DNA of 64,000 nt, from assembly GCA_964030475.1 (NCBI GenBank), contig CAXIPT010000003.1, positions 805,023 to 869,022 of the forward strand, written 5' to 3'. Both the position numbers and the translations under genes were made by a program. The stretch comes from Tethya wilhelma (lineage: Eukaryota; Porifera; Demospongiae; Tethyida; Tethyidae). The first letter of the stretch is position 1; the number at the start of each line of letters is the position of its first letter. A model generated the notes under the pieces. It had not been told where the DNA came from, made no database searches, and saw only the letters and a list, made by a program, of their open reading frames with translations. Positions 10,501 to 20,388 of the stretch are shown in pieces.

Positions 10501-11521
10501 TCCCAGATATTGAAGTGATCGCTAACAACTCATCACCATGTTTGTCCTGGATCTGTCTGGGAAGATTTTGGACATCAGAAGAAAACACACTGGTTATAAT
10601 ATCTTCTACTGGTGCAGTTCCTTCCTTTAAGGTTTCGAAAACACGGCTTGAAAATCTTCGGAAGTCTGCAATTATACTTCTTGTGTCACTGATGAGTTTG
10701 CTAGTCAACTTTTTCCTCTCATTTTCATTTAGATGACTCATATTGAGGTATGGGAATGATGTTTCTTTTAATGCAGGACATTTTGACCTATCTTCAAAGT
10801 AGTATTCAAAGCTACAGTGTCCACAGGGACATTGGAAACCACAAACTTCTGCTGCCGAAGCACTTCCATAATCAGAGTCTCCACTAGTTCTACTCTCAGT
10901 AGGATCAACTGCCCTCTTTAGCTCACTAGCTAGCTTGGTAAGGTTCAATTCTTGAAGGATGCTAACGAAATCATCAAAGTGAGCATCACTGTCTTTGATC
11001 TTGGGTAGGATCTGACTCATGAGGATACTAGCTCTGTTATATTCATGAGCATGAGCATTTTCTGCTTGGGTTTTGTTATAGTCAGAGATGAGAGACTTTG
11101 AACGAGCATGCATAGCAAATTTCACGACAACTGGTGACACAGCTTCTACTAGACGAGGAAACTTTTGAACAAACACTGTATATGGAACAAATTCCAATTT
11201 GTTCTCCACATTGGAGGCTTTTGCAGCAGATGATTCAGCCTTCTTTTTTACTACTGCAGCAGGGGAAGTAACGAGAGGGGTCTTATTCTCATCAGGGGGT
11301 GTAACGAGAGGGGTCTTACTCTTATGAGAACTTAGATTTCCCACATTTTGATCATGGGTTAGTAGTTGTGGTTTTGGTTGGTATATGACAATAATACCAT
11401 GGTGTATCAACTCACTCAGTTGAGAGGTAGTGAGAGGGAAAATGGGAGCTTCTTGACATAGCAAAACTAAAAATGTTAGTTGGATACAACCTTTGTTAAG
11501 ATCTACTAGATGAATAAAACG
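7529..11521 (-). CDS. Multi-CARD-like repeat protein with glycine-zipper tail (main part)
   Basis: An open frame of 1,331 codons (first ATG at 11464) continuous with the ORF ending at 11522. It starts with the last module of the upstream repeat (PLTTSQLSELIHHGI), then has two complete repeats of about 400 residues: CARD-like six-helix domain (RASILMSQI, DAHFDDFV, LNLTKLASELK), Cys box (CPCGHCS, EDRSKCP), a conserved helical domain (KYISFINYQILEKII) and an FTL-D-I / PLTTSQLSEL domain. A fourth CARD-like domain leads into a coiled coil (about 1100-1250) and a glycine zipper near the C-terminus (GLWSGVALGGAVGTAV, GALVGAGLGGVAGSKVG) expected to enter membranes. Linkers repeat KTPLVT. CARD-like is judged by pattern, not search. 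Role in cell death or immunity is inferred. Cytoplasmic or membrane-associated. Confidence 0.75.
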   Translation of the reverse strand, partial: RFIHLVDLNKGCIQLTFLVLLCQEAPIFPLTTSQLSELIHHGIIVIYQPKPQLLTHDQNVGNLSSHKSKTPLVTPPDENKTPLVTSPAAVVKKKAESSAAKASNVENKLEFVPYTVFVQKFPRLVEAVSPVVVKFAMHARSKSLISDYNKTQAENAHAHEYNRASILMSQILPKIKDSDAHFDDFVSILQELNLTKLASELKRAVDPTESRTSGDSDYGSASAAEVCGFQCPCGHCSFEYYFEDRSKCPALKETSFPYLNMSHLNENERKKLTSKLISDTRSIIADFRRFSSRVFETLKEGTAPVEDIITSVFSSDVQNLPRQIQDKHGDELLAITSISGIQIFLIRHKYISFINYQILEKIIYEHCQECWRDLDNYYQKLAQFCKRNIFEVPSYAIMSPSFSSDHILVVKVIDELWFGGTDPNCPFTLRDIDAVKNKVAKVVKLRDSYINLVDVNAGIQLAFSILPCQEAPTFPLTTSQLSELIHHGIIVICQPKPQLPTHDQDTESQTYDKSKTPLVTPPVKKEAPLVTSEAGSKTHLVMPPALAKEVKSSALVTPSTKDTSESVRCKVFVQHIPRLVEAVSPVVVEFAVNALLKSLITHNNKIRAENPFIYDYDRASILMSQIEFKIRDSDAHFDDFVDILQELNLTKLASELKWAVDSTESRTSGDSDFRSSTGAESSVTGAKTCGFKCPCGQCSIESYFEDRSKCPGLKEGSFPHLDLSRLAKDEIETLEHQLFEDTYRIKIDFTRLLDNIFKALNSNETPVEEIRSTIYSLAQTDNPKAIRLLHDDKLGAITSISDLKLYLHHHNYISFINYGILEKIINEHCEECRTDLDCYLENFKVFSKRNVFEIPTHKLDSSPTSSKLLMIDELWFGAERGTPNCSFTLNEIRTIEMKIAEVIGHNCQLYDPERESTVNSHLESKSPPITSPVESKTPLIISSGENKTPLVMTPAAVAKKKTGSSSANVKDISESLRYNVFVENLPHLVEAVSPVVVEFAVHARLKSLISPYSKVQAENPHAHEYDRASILMSQILDKIKDSDAHFDDFVAVLQELNLTKLASELKRAVDPTESRTSEILLSSLTTTSDITPDSTKVLQKLRGEYQLKIEQIETTKLKDIKSALNSRGTLKENQFVKDHLHEKYDLDVSELTREEVEGFLLQTLVEAEIVISESMILLLKMSNEHYNRLTIFKEQLKELYETAKHNEDLLQIKLKCESVYEEARSIYRSNREAVEKHVNELDTLVKFTKENLSRCDRSVVAIGKYKDTGEAVGLWSGVALGGAVGTAVIPFIGTAIGALVGAGLGGVAGSKVGEAVGAYVDGLSTSSFAS

Positions 11522-12652
11522 TCAATTATGTCCAATTACTTCAGCAATTTTAATCTCAATAATCTCAATGTCATTTAAAGTAAAGGGGCAGTTGAGAGTA
11601 TCACGTTTACCACCAAACCACAGTTCATCTACTACTTTAACCACCATCAGTAACTTGCTTGAAATAGGTGACGACTTTAAGACATTATAGGGTATTTCAA
11701 AGACATTTCTTCTACCAAAATCTTTGAATTTTTGAAGGTAGCGATCAAGATCTCTCCTACACTCTTTGGAATATTCATCAATTATTTCTTCAAGGATTCC
11801 AAAATTGATAAATGATATATACTCGTGATAAACAAGAAAGTCTTTCATCTCAGATATTAAAGTAATTGCCTTCAATTCATCAGCATGACATGGCTGAATC
11901 ACTTTTGGATGACCAGCTCTAGTCGAAGAAAACACAGTGCTTCTAATTCCACCTACTGGTGTTTCATTTTCGGTTAATGCTTTGAAAACAATGTCTGAAA
12001 GTCTTTTAAATTCTCTTTTGATTCTGTTAGTATCGTAAATGAGTTCATATTTAAGTGCTTCTTTTTCATCTTCAGCTAAACGATTCAGGTCAAGATGTGG
12101 AAATGATCCTTCCTTAAGTCCAGGACATTTGGACCTATCTTCAAAGTATGATTCCATGCTACACTGTCCACAAGGACATTCAAAACCACAAGCTTCTGTT
12201 CCTGAAGTACTTCCAGAATCAGATCCACTAGTTCTACTCTCAGTAGGATCAACTGCCCTCTTTAGCTCACTAGCTAGCTTGGTAAGGTTCAATTCTTGAA
12301 GGATACCAACAAAATCATCAAAGTGAGCCTGACTATCTTTGATCTTGAGTTCAATCTGATTCATGAGGATACTAGCCCTGTCATATTCATGAGCGTGAGG
12401 ATTCTCTGCTTGAGTTTTGTTGTAGCTAGAGATCAAATCTTTTGAACGAGCATGTACAGCAAATTTCACAACATCTGGTGCCACAGCTTCTACTAGACGA
12501 GCAAAATTTTGAATATACACTTTATATTGAACAGATTCACAGGTATCCTCTACAGACCGGGCTAGAGCAGAAGATATTTCCACCTTCTCTGCTACTTTAG
12601 CAGATGTTTTAGTCTTCTTCTTCAGTTTCACTGGCATAGCTGCCACAGCCAT
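11522..12652 (-). CDS. CARD-like repeat protein, first module (same frame as 7529-11521)
   Basis: A 376-residue ORF starting MAVAAMPVKLKKKTK, with a CARD-like domain at about 38-130, Cys box at 150-175 (CGFECPCGQCS), the SFINF helical domain at about 260-310 and the FTLNDI domain at the end. It stops at TGA (11522-11524), exactly where the paralogue at 14.1 kb has CAA (GHNQRFIHLVD). After the TGA the frame continues (RFIHLVDLNKG) into the 1,331-codon ORF, so both parts are probably one 1,707-codon gene with one nonsense codon, or an error in the read. The start is supported by similar basic, Lys-rich N-termini in paralogues and by the conserved upstream block at 12836-12888. Confidence 0.75.
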   Translation of the reverse strand: MAVAAMPVKLKKKTKTSAKVAEKVEISSALARSVEDTCESVQYKVYIQNFARLVEAVAPDVVKFAVHARSKDLISSYNKTQAENPHAHEYDRASILMNQIELKIKDSQAHFDDFVGILQELNLTKLASELKRAVDPTESRTSGSDSGSTSGTEACGFECPCGQCSMESYFEDRSKCPGLKEGSFPHLDLNRLAEDEKEALKYELIYDTNRIKREFKRLSDIVFKALTENETPVGGIRSTVFSSTRAGHPKVIQPCHADELKAITLISEMKDFLVYHEYISFINFGILEEIIDEYSKECRRDLDRYLQKFKDFGRRNVFEIPYNVLKSSPISSKLLMVVKVVDELWFGGKRDTLNCPFTLNDIEIIEIKIAEVIGHN

Positions 12653-12835
12653 GGCCGCCGCTGAGATCCTCTGTATCAGGCGATCGAGAGCGGTTGTAGC
12701 ACGTTATTCAGAGTTTTGAATCAAGTTCCTTAGTTACTATAGCCAGTTACAGACAATTCAGTATCTTGGAGAGCGCTTAAAATCCTTCGTTTTCTTCCCT
12801 GAGCTGAAAGACTGATGATCACTTGAATAAACAGT

Positions 12836-12888
12836 GGGCATTATTTACGATAAGGAAAGCGTATTTAAAATTGACGACCTCTACCATT
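12836..12888 (-). promoter_or_regulatory. Conserved upstream block of CARD-array gene (12652)
   Basis: About 185 bp 5' of the ATG, with gtgggcattattt and aaaattgacgacctctacc. Matching blocks precede the genes starting at 15274 and 22596. It holds the TTGACGACC 9-mer, which carries a TGACG (CRE-type) half-site; binding by such factors is inference. Confidence 0.55.
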
Positions 12889-13037
12889 GTATTGCAGAAA
12901 CAACTGCACTAAGTTATGTGGAAGGCAATCTACATGAAAGGTTCTACAGTATAACATGACATGTACATACAGACAGTATATGAGAAAGTAATGAAACATG
13001 ACACACAAACAACAAATGGCCACAATCAATCAATGGA

Positions 13038-13122
13038 TCACAGTGTCCATGGTTCTTGCACTGCCAGTTCCTCCATGTCTGACTCTAATGTACTCTCATC
13101 ACTGCTGGAGAGACTGTAGTCT

Positions 13123-13153
<31 letters not shown>

Positions 13154-13452
13154 ACGGAAACATCGCCACAATTGGCAAACAAAATGGAATGACTATGAAA
13201 TTACATTAAAGTCTATGCAAGCACTGGCTTTGGCAGTAGCGGTGCTAATGAAGCGGCTATGTCTAGCTTAATAGATGATCATATCAATTAACTGAAGCAA
13301 AGCACACGAGAGGCTAGAAGTACAATAGGTTAAATTAATGAAATAACTATTCCCCACGTACCAGTGGAGGGTGTGAGTTGAGATGTGTCCAGAGGTACGA
13401 CTGGTCTGAGGAGCTCATTGAGAGAAACAACACCAGTCGACTTCTTACGGAT
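13038..13452 (-). pseudogene. Duplicate of the last two STRAD exons
   Basis: Exon-9 copy at 13362-13452 (IRKKSTGVVSLNELLRPV) and exon-10 copy at 13038-13120 (DMEELAVQEPW) keep the same lengths (91 and 83 nt), reading phase and splice sites as in the full gene at 22771-28061, and the intron between is alike, including a GA repeat. The rest of the kinase is absent: the sequence meets an N at 13459 and continues as the 3' end of a CARD-array gene. It is either a partial segmental duplicate or a contig end joined wrongly. Confidence 0.85.
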
Positions 13453-13458
13453 CTAGGG

Positions 13459-13459
13459 N
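13459..13459. other. Single N: probable contig join
   Basis: Right of the N (higher coordinates) is the coiled-coil region of a CARD-array gene; left of it is the acceptor side of a STRAD exon. Neither homologous region continues across, so the join is suspect. Confidence 0.7.
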
Positions 13460-15274
13460 CTCAGTTGACTCGGTAATAAGTTGTTTTATTGATGCTGATT
13501 TCTCTATTGTAGCCTCAATCATGGTTTGGATTAAGTATCCTTCTATCTCTTCCTTAGTCAATTCACTTGCATCTAGGCCATACACTTCACGAAGATGGTC
13601 TTTTGCAAATTGATTCTCTCTGATATTTTTTAGTGCACTCCTAACATCTCGGAGTCTCTTCCGTTCAATATGTTCATTTTTAAATTGGCACTCCTCTGCT
13701 ATCTCTTGTAGCAACACTTTCTCTTTGTACAACTGTTCTCTGAACAATGATAAGTCGTTACATATGTCACTAACTCTTTTACAATCCGATACTGCCTCTA
13801 TATCAACATTTCTCTGAGTAGTTATCGCTCCCATTGAATCGTCTGTGCGTGTAACGAGAGGGGTCTTACTCTCAATGGGGGATGTAACGAGAGGGGTCTC
13901 ACTCTTATGAGAACTTTGACTTCCTGCTTTTTGATCATGGGTTGATAGTTGTGGTTTTGGTTGGTATATGACAATAATACCATGGTGTATCAACTCACTC
14001 AGTTGAGAAGTAGTGAGGGGGAAAATACGGTCTTTTTTTGAAGATAAAATTAAACACGTTAGTTGGATACAACCTCTGCCAACATCAATTAGATGAATAA
14101 AACGTTGATTGTGACCAATCACTTTGGCAATTTTAATCTGTACAGCCTTGATGTCATTCAGAGTAAAATAGCCGTTGGGAGTACCACGTCCAGCGCCAAA
14201 CCACAGATCATCTACCACTTTAACCACCATCAGTAGAGGCTTGCTTGAAGCTGATGGTGAGCCATTATAAGGGATTTTAGGTATTTCGAAGGCATTTCTC
14301 CTACTAAAACCTCTGAATTCTTGAAGGTAGTGATCGAGATCTCTCCTACACTCTTTGCAATGCACATTGATGATTTCTTCAAGGATTCCATAATTGATGA
14401 AAGATACATACTTGTTACTAACAAGGAAAGATTTCAATGAATATATTGATGTAATCCTGTTCAACTCGTTAACATGAGAACGTTGAATTGTTTTAGCAGA
14501 ATGGCCAGCTTCTGAAGAACAAAACACTGTGCTTTTAATCTCCTCTATAGGTGTTCCGTTCTTCACTAATGCTTCAAAAGCAATGTGTACAACCTTAATA
14601 AACTCTTGTTTTATTTTGTTTGTATCATCTATGAGTTGATGTTCAAGTGTTTCTTTCCCATCTTTATTAAGTTGACTCATGTCAAGGTGAGGAAATGATC
14701 TTTCCTTTAGTCCAGGACAGTTTGACCTATCTTCAAAGTACGATTCAAAGCTGCAGTGTCCACAGGGACATTCAAAACCACTAGCCTCTACTCCTGAAGC
14801 ACTTCCAGAATCAGAGTCTCCACTAGTTCTACTCTCAGTAGGATGATTAACTGCCCTCTTTAGCTCACTAGCTAGCTTGGTAAGGTTCAATTCTTGAAGG
14901 ATAGCAACAAAATCATCAAAGTGAGCATCACTGTCCTTGATCTTGGCTAGGATCTGACTCATGAGGATACTAGCCCTGTCATATTCTTCTTTGTAAGGAT
15001 TCTCTGCTTGAGTTTTGTTATAGTCAGAGATGAGAGACTTTGAACGAGCATGTACAGCAAATTTCACAACAACTGGTGACACAGCTTCCACTAGATGAGG
15101 AAACTTTTGAATAAATACTTTATATCGAACAGATTCAGATTCTTCCTCTACAGTCGGGGCTTGTGCAGCAGACGTTTCCATCTTCTCAGCACCCGTGGCA
15201 GATGTTTCTACCTTTTTTGTTACTGGATCAGATATTCTTTTAACCTTCGTCACTTCCGTTGACTTTGTGGCCAT
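13460..15274 (-). CDS. CARD-like/coiled-coil array protein, 3' end cut at N
   Basis: About 605 codons from MATKSTEVTKVKR. Domains: basic/Ser-Thr-rich leader (1-48), CARD-like (about 50-140), Cys box (CPCGHCS, EDRSNCP, about 165-190), helical domain (KYVSFINYGILEEII, about 275-330), FTLNDI and PLTTSQLSELIHHG domain (about 360-455), KTPLVT linkers, then the start of the coiled coil (about 500-600; KDHLREVYGLDASELTKEE). Compared with the paralogues ending at 7529 and 20389, the rest of the coil and the glycine zipper are missing, because the frame meets the N at 13459. The last residues called there are artefactual. The upstream block at 15408-15455 supports the start. Confidence 0.75.
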
Positions 15275-15407
15275 GGCTATTGTTTACGAGATCGAGAGCA
15301 GTTGTACCAAGTTTGTAGAGCGTTTGATTGAGATCCTTATGAGTTTCAATATCCTAGAAAGGGCAAAACTCTTTCTTTCCTTGAACATGACTTCTCTGAA
15401 CAGTGAG

Positions 15408-15455
15408 CATTATTTAGGAGAAGAAAGTGTATCTATGATTGACGACCTCTACCAT
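15408..15455 (-). promoter_or_regulatory. Conserved upstream block of CARD-array gene (15274)
   Basis: Contains gtgagcattatttag and gattgacgacctctaccat about 140 bp 5' of the ATG, matching the blocks at 12836 and 22612. This is one of the few conserved stretches in the non-coding gap 15275-15587. Confidence 0.55.
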
Positions 15456-15587
15456 AATTATTGCACTAACACTGATTTAGAACTGAGCATGACTGAGTAA
15501 TGTATGAAAGAGTTCTACAGTATTAACAGTAATAGTATATATAACTGTGCATTTGAATTGACTTTTTCCGTTTCTTTTCTACCCTTT

Positions 15588-16619
15588 TTATGTTCTGTAT
15601 TGTACAGCAATAACAACAATAATAACAATGATAATAATGACAACAACAATAAAAAAGAATTCTTTACACTTTCTTTTTGGCCTACATCTGTGGAATATTA
15701 AATCGGCTTTTCTCCAACTAATTCTCTTATCATCAGTTTGACTTCCTATGGTTTGAATGTTATTAGTTAGTAGTTGCGGTTTTGTATCATGGGATGTCAC
15801 ACTACCTTGAGAAGCAGTGAGTGACCTATGTAAATGTTTATGTGGTAAGATTGGAAACAACTGCAGTACACAACTTTCTGTTAAAATGTCTACTAGGTGA
15901 ATAAAGGAATTGTCAAGTTCAATTATTTTCGCAATTCTGCTTTGCACAGCAATTATGTCATTTGCAGTAAAAAGACAAGTGAATGTTCCATATTTTGATG
16001 CAGGTCCAAACCACATATCTGCATATACTATCAGTAGCTGATCTGAAGTGGAGGGTGGATCAAAGACATTCACTGGGACTCTAGATAAATTTTTCTTTAA
16101 GAAGTCCTTAAACTTTTGAAGATAGTTATCAAACTCTTTTTGTTCGTGACATTTCAGCTCTTTACAATCGTGATCATCGTATGTGCAATGTTCCTCAATT
16201 AGCCTTTCCAAGATTTGGTAATCAAAGAAAGAGATATACTTATGACGAGTCAGAAAGGTTCTTATATCTAATATATTTTTGATCTTCACCAACTCACTGC
16301 CATGTTCAGGCTCCTTGATTGGTCTGAGAGGACTAGCTGATGTGAAAATGGTGTCTCTAATCTCATCAACTGGCGATCGTGTCTCATTTTTTTCTAATGC
16401 CTTAAAGATAATATCCGTAAGATATTTAAACTGTTGAATTACTTGATTAGTTTCATCATGAAGTTGGTGTATTCGAGTCAGCTGCTGATCATGGCTAAAA
16501 TCAAGGCAATAAGGAACTACACTTTGAGGAATTGAATCAATTGGCAATGTTTCCTTAAATAGAGGCAGACCACCTATATCATTATGTGTATGTACGTAAG
16601 AAACATAATTATGTACCAA
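15588..16619 (-). pseudogene. Truncated CARD-array paralogue lacking the CARD
   Basis: A 343-codon ORF. It keeps the helical domain (HKYISFFDYQILERLIEEHC, about 125-150) and the FTANDI domain, and is closest to the 735-residue gene at 20389 (both share CTYDD/CMYDD and CKELKCHEQKE). The CARD-like domain and Cys box are missing at the 5' end, and the 3' end runs out into an AAT/AAC low-complexity tract (15604-15655) that codes for a run of I and V; I do not count that as a true membrane segment. It may be a dead copy or the second exon of a gene whose first exon I cannot find. Confidence 0.55.
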
Positions 16620-16867
16620 CCTACGGTATAAGTTTTTGAAGAAGCAAACATTACATAAAAAAAAGTTCCACTATAATAATATTATATTAAGTATTTGCTG
16701 AGATTTACGAATTGTGAACAATCATGCACACCACAGTTCATCAGCCTATATAGCTACTCATTCACCAACACACGCAAACTAGCTAGCGCAGCCTTGTTTT
16801 CAGATGACTATTGGCAGCTATATATACAGAGCTATGGTGACTCAGATTATGTCATGCATGTGTGCTC

Positions 16868-17070
16868 GCTGGGTATATTTAGCCGATTTTAATATTGCCA
16901 GATTGGCGGTTTTGGTAAGGACCGCCAATACTAAATCCGCCAAACAGTCAGTTTTGCACATGCACATATGGAATATGTGTATTGCTGCGTGCGCTAGCTA
17001 CCGCCAAAATTAAATCCGTACCAATCATTAATTTTGACAATCCGCCAAATTTTATTCCTTCTAGCTAAGC
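16868..17070. mobile_element. Degenerate CGCCAA-rich MITE (CCGTATAG family)
   Basis: Repeated gccgatttta / ggcggtttt / ccgccaaa phrases in inverted arrangement, matching the better-preserved copy at 26911-27120. Part of the gene-free stretch 16620-18362. Confidence 0.5.
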
Positions 17071-17158
17071 GTGTTTTTTTCTTTCCTTGCTCAGGCTCAC
17101 ACCATGCATGATGCATGTTATTTGCTGCTTTAGCGGAAGGTATGCACGTTCTATATAC

Positions 17159-17290
17159 ACAAGTAGAAAAAACTTTATAAAAATTAGCAGTGCTAGTGTA
17201 GGAATGGGCAATACTGTAAAAAGTATGATATGGGAATTATCTCAATTTCGGCACATGACTACTTCATTTTCTTTTTTGATCCCTCATAAT
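17159..17290. mobile_element. Family A MITE, single arm
   Basis: One arm (gtaggaatgggcaatactgtaaaaagta ... cacatgactacttcatttt pattern, shown in part) without its partner, probably a solo remnant. Confidence 0.65.
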
Positions 17291-17379
17291 AATAATTACT
17301 AAAACGTATCCTCACAATTGTAAATGCATGGTTCAATTAATCATCCATACATGTAATGGTTCAAATTAAGTACAAGCAG

Positions 17380-17840
17380 GTAGCAGACTAGCCACGTGGG
17401 AGAGATGGTGACCTTTGAACAAGAAGAGTGGCTACATTGAAGTACATGAATTTATACTATACAAGTTTTTATTACAGTTTTCTAACTTTTGTTTTTGCCT
17501 ATTTGCATGCAATTAGAACGAGTATAAAGAAACATAGTTCCCATAAAATGAACTCAGTACTTTGTGTAGGAAACTGTTCAAGTAAGTCAGTTAGTACGTA
17601 TGTACGTAAGCATGTTAGGAGAGCAAAAATGGCACTATAGTGGCTTCACATGCACTAGCCCTCTTTACTAGTGCTCAGAGAAGTTTATGTGAGCTTTACA
17701 CCTTGCATGTAGTTAGTAATCTGTCGTAGAGAGCCTCTGAGCAACTTTGAAGAGTTAACTTTGCTTTGCTAGATTCTTACACGTGATAAACATTTTGTAT
17801 TGTGTCTATAGGACATTCGACCCATTCCTACTATACGTAC
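17380..17840. repeat. Interspersed repeat R2, partial copy
   Basis: Shares aaaatggcactat-gtggcttc, gtgagctttacaccttgcatg and gacccattcctactatacgta phrases with 31262-31903, 42165-42330 and 46220-47330. No coding capacity seen. Confidence 0.6.
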
Positions 17841-18362
17841 TACAGTACGTATGATGTAGTAAAATTTTTTTGTAAAACTGAATGAGCAGTCATGAATATT
17901 TTTTCTTAATACTCTTGAACCTGCAATTGCATATGTAATCATGCCTGGCATGCCATGTCAATTCATGACCATATATGGGCAATGCCAGCTCAATGTGTAT
18001 GAAGAGTACTCATGTATCCTTACATGATTGTGCTTTAGTTATGTCTAATTGCATCACAAAACAATATGTGGTAAGTCTTATAAAAACGCCGTAGCTAGGG
18101 GTTACACTGTTTTGACTTCTGCACAACAGATGGAACTCTGCCTAAAAGTGTTAAATAGTGTTTGAATTATAGGAGAGAAATAAATTTTACAATGCCTTGC
18201 CTTACCAGCTGGAACTTTTTAATTTCTATCAACAGAACCCATAATACTATAGATCTGCTGTTCAAAAGGATATAATCCCAGTAGAGCTCATGGCAGAGAA
18301 ATTAGTGGGTTACTACTACGATGTCAGAATCACCCACCCCACTCTGTGTTTCTTGCTATTAT

Positions 18363-19667
18363 CATAGATAATATAGACTACGTGACCGGGATTGGAAACG
18401 CCCAGGATTTTGCGGACAACTCTGGTTTCGTAACGCATGCGCGGGAAAATTGCAAAATGTCACGTGATACAGGAGGAATGGCTGGCCTGGATCTTTTGAG
18501 TTTTATTAGAGCTCTTATGCTTTTGAAATGGCATGCTGCAAGTTTACAAGGAGACTTTTAAGGTAAGATTTTTTGCATATTTATTCTACAAATCATTATA
18601 CTGTCTGTAGTAATGAAATTGCTGGTTTATTAAACTAAAATTATTATCACACACACATACATGCACGCGCACACACACACACGCACACACACACACACAC
18701 ACATAAATATTGATATGCTGATAAAGAGATGTTCCATAATTGACAAGTTTATGGTGGCTGCTGCCAGGGATCTGAACACAGAACATCAGGAGTGCAGTGC
18801 ATCTGCCATCTGAACAGTCCGGCACCTATTGCATTAATCGAGTCAGAACTGAACTTCAATCTTGTCTTGCTGTGATTAATCCTGGTTGTAGTACTTTTTC
18901 TTATGAAATATGGTTATAGGCGAAGTTTACATCCCATCCTATCAAATTAGAATGTAATGATGCTGTTTAGGAGTACTGTAGAAGTTCAAATACCCAATCT
19001 TGCTGCTAGGTAATAATTACATCACTTGTCATTTAAGTACTTGTATAAACACACCATTCAGCTGAAAACTATACATTCCCATGAATAAAAATTGTGCTTG
19101 TTCCATGAAACATAGACTAATGCACCTTAAAATGTCAATATTAGCTATAGCCAGAGAACAGTACAGTTCTGAGGGGTACAGAAAAAGCATATACATGGAG
19201 CTCTACTATACCTACCAATTGATGACAAAATTTTGACATAGCCCTTTGTGTTATGCCACACAAGATTAGCCCATTCCATATTGCACCAAAAGTACTAGTT
19301 AGTATGATAAAAATGACTACTATTGTTGGCTTACTTTTAGAGTTAGAGGTACAGAAAACATGAGAGTTCATAGACTCATCACAAAACTCGGCATGATTTA
19401 GCCCAAAATGCATACGTAAGTAGGTATTTACACTTTATTATTCCAGTACCAAGTAAGTATGTTCTTACCTGTTCCAATGAGCCTCCACTGTAACAAAACT
19501 ATTGCCTCTCCAGCTTCTCTTCGCCTCTTTTCTTGCTGACTTGCATGTCAAAAGAACTCGCGAATTTTATGGCAGCTGTCAAAAATTGAAACCCGCGCTG
19601 TCCGTGAAAATTACATTGGAGTGAATGGGCGTTTCCAATCCCGGTCACGTAGTCTATATTATCTATG
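18363..19667. mobile_element. Non-autonomous TIR element, 1,305 bp
   Basis: Ends are perfect 42-bp inverted repeats (starting catagataatatagactacg) and it is flanked by a 7-bp direct repeat ctattat (18356-18362 and 19668-19674). The interior has an (AC)n tract at 18648-18703 and no recognisable transposase; small ORFs inside (18363-18561, 19141-19413) match nothing I know. Confidence 0.85.
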
Positions 19668-19701
19668 CTATTATTCATTATACTTATACATAGAACGGGT
19701 A

Positions 19702-20082
19702 CTAGTCCTCGGCACTAGACATACCTTCTAGTTGTTGTACTTTATCTCTGAGTTGAGCTGCAGTCTCTCCTAGTCCAGCCTTCTTGAGGGCAGTCTCCAA
19801 CTCATTCATCCTAGCTCCCCCTTCTCTCTCTCTGAGGTACTTCTCCAACATGGCGTTCATCCAACTCACTGGAGCTGTTTGTAGGAGCAATGGAGCTGCT
19901 TGGATGTTGTCGAGGTGTCCAGGTAGGAGGCCCAAGTGTAGGCCTATCTCTCTCCAATTTACGGCATGGAGTTTGAGAACTTGACTCAACACTGCTACAG
20001 TCAAGTGCTCAGGTTTAGTCGCACTTTGTAGTGTAGAGAGAATAGACTTCGTAGGCCGTTTGTCAGTGGCCATGACAGACAT
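19702..20082 (-). CDS. Small death-domain protein
   Basis: A 126-residue ORF. Residues about 27-115 have the Death-domain pattern: LSQVLKLHAVNWREIGLHLGL (helices 1-2), then a WMNAMLEKYLREREGGARMNEL stretch (shown in part: WMNAMLEKYLRE) and ALKKAGLGETAAQLRDKV (helices 5-6). There is no other domain, signal peptide or membrane segment, so it would be a cytoplasmic adaptor-like protein binding other death domains. The ATG at 20082 is followed by a second (MSVMATD); either could start. It sits in the CARD-like array, 35 bp from the TIR element's edge, on the same strand. It could be the last exon of a larger gene. Confidence 0.65.
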   Translation of the reverse strand: MSVMATDKRPTKSILSTLQSATKPEHLTVAVLSQVLKLHAVNWREIGLHLGLLPGHLDNIQAAPLLLQTAPVSWMNAMLEKYLREREGGARMNELETALKKAGLGETAAQLRDKVQQLEGMSSAED

Positions 20083-20388
20083 GTACTAGCTGGCTAGCCT
20101 CGTCCCCAGGCAAACAGACCCGTGTTCACAATTTTCGCGGATTTGGGAGCGAACTTTGAACCGCAAATTCCTGGGCAACAACTAAGCTCCTGATGACATA
20201 GTTCTGACCACTCACGTCACAAACACTGCAAGAGCTGCTGATCTCCAGAATATGGAGAGAACAAATTCACATTTGTATGAACGTGTTTGAAGTTAACTTA
20301 TATGCAACGCATGCAACACCAGATATTGTGAGCCCGCCTATAATAGCACAAACAATAGTATAGTGGGGTTATGATCGATTAAAAATAA

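Noticed and set aside
11522..11524. TGA read as selenocysteine
   Set aside because: The paralogue has Gln, there is no reason for Sec, and no SECIS element could be shown.
15588..15660. C-terminal transmembrane segment of the 343-codon ORF
   Set aside because: The I/V run comes from an AAT/AAC simple repeat, not from homologous coding sequence.
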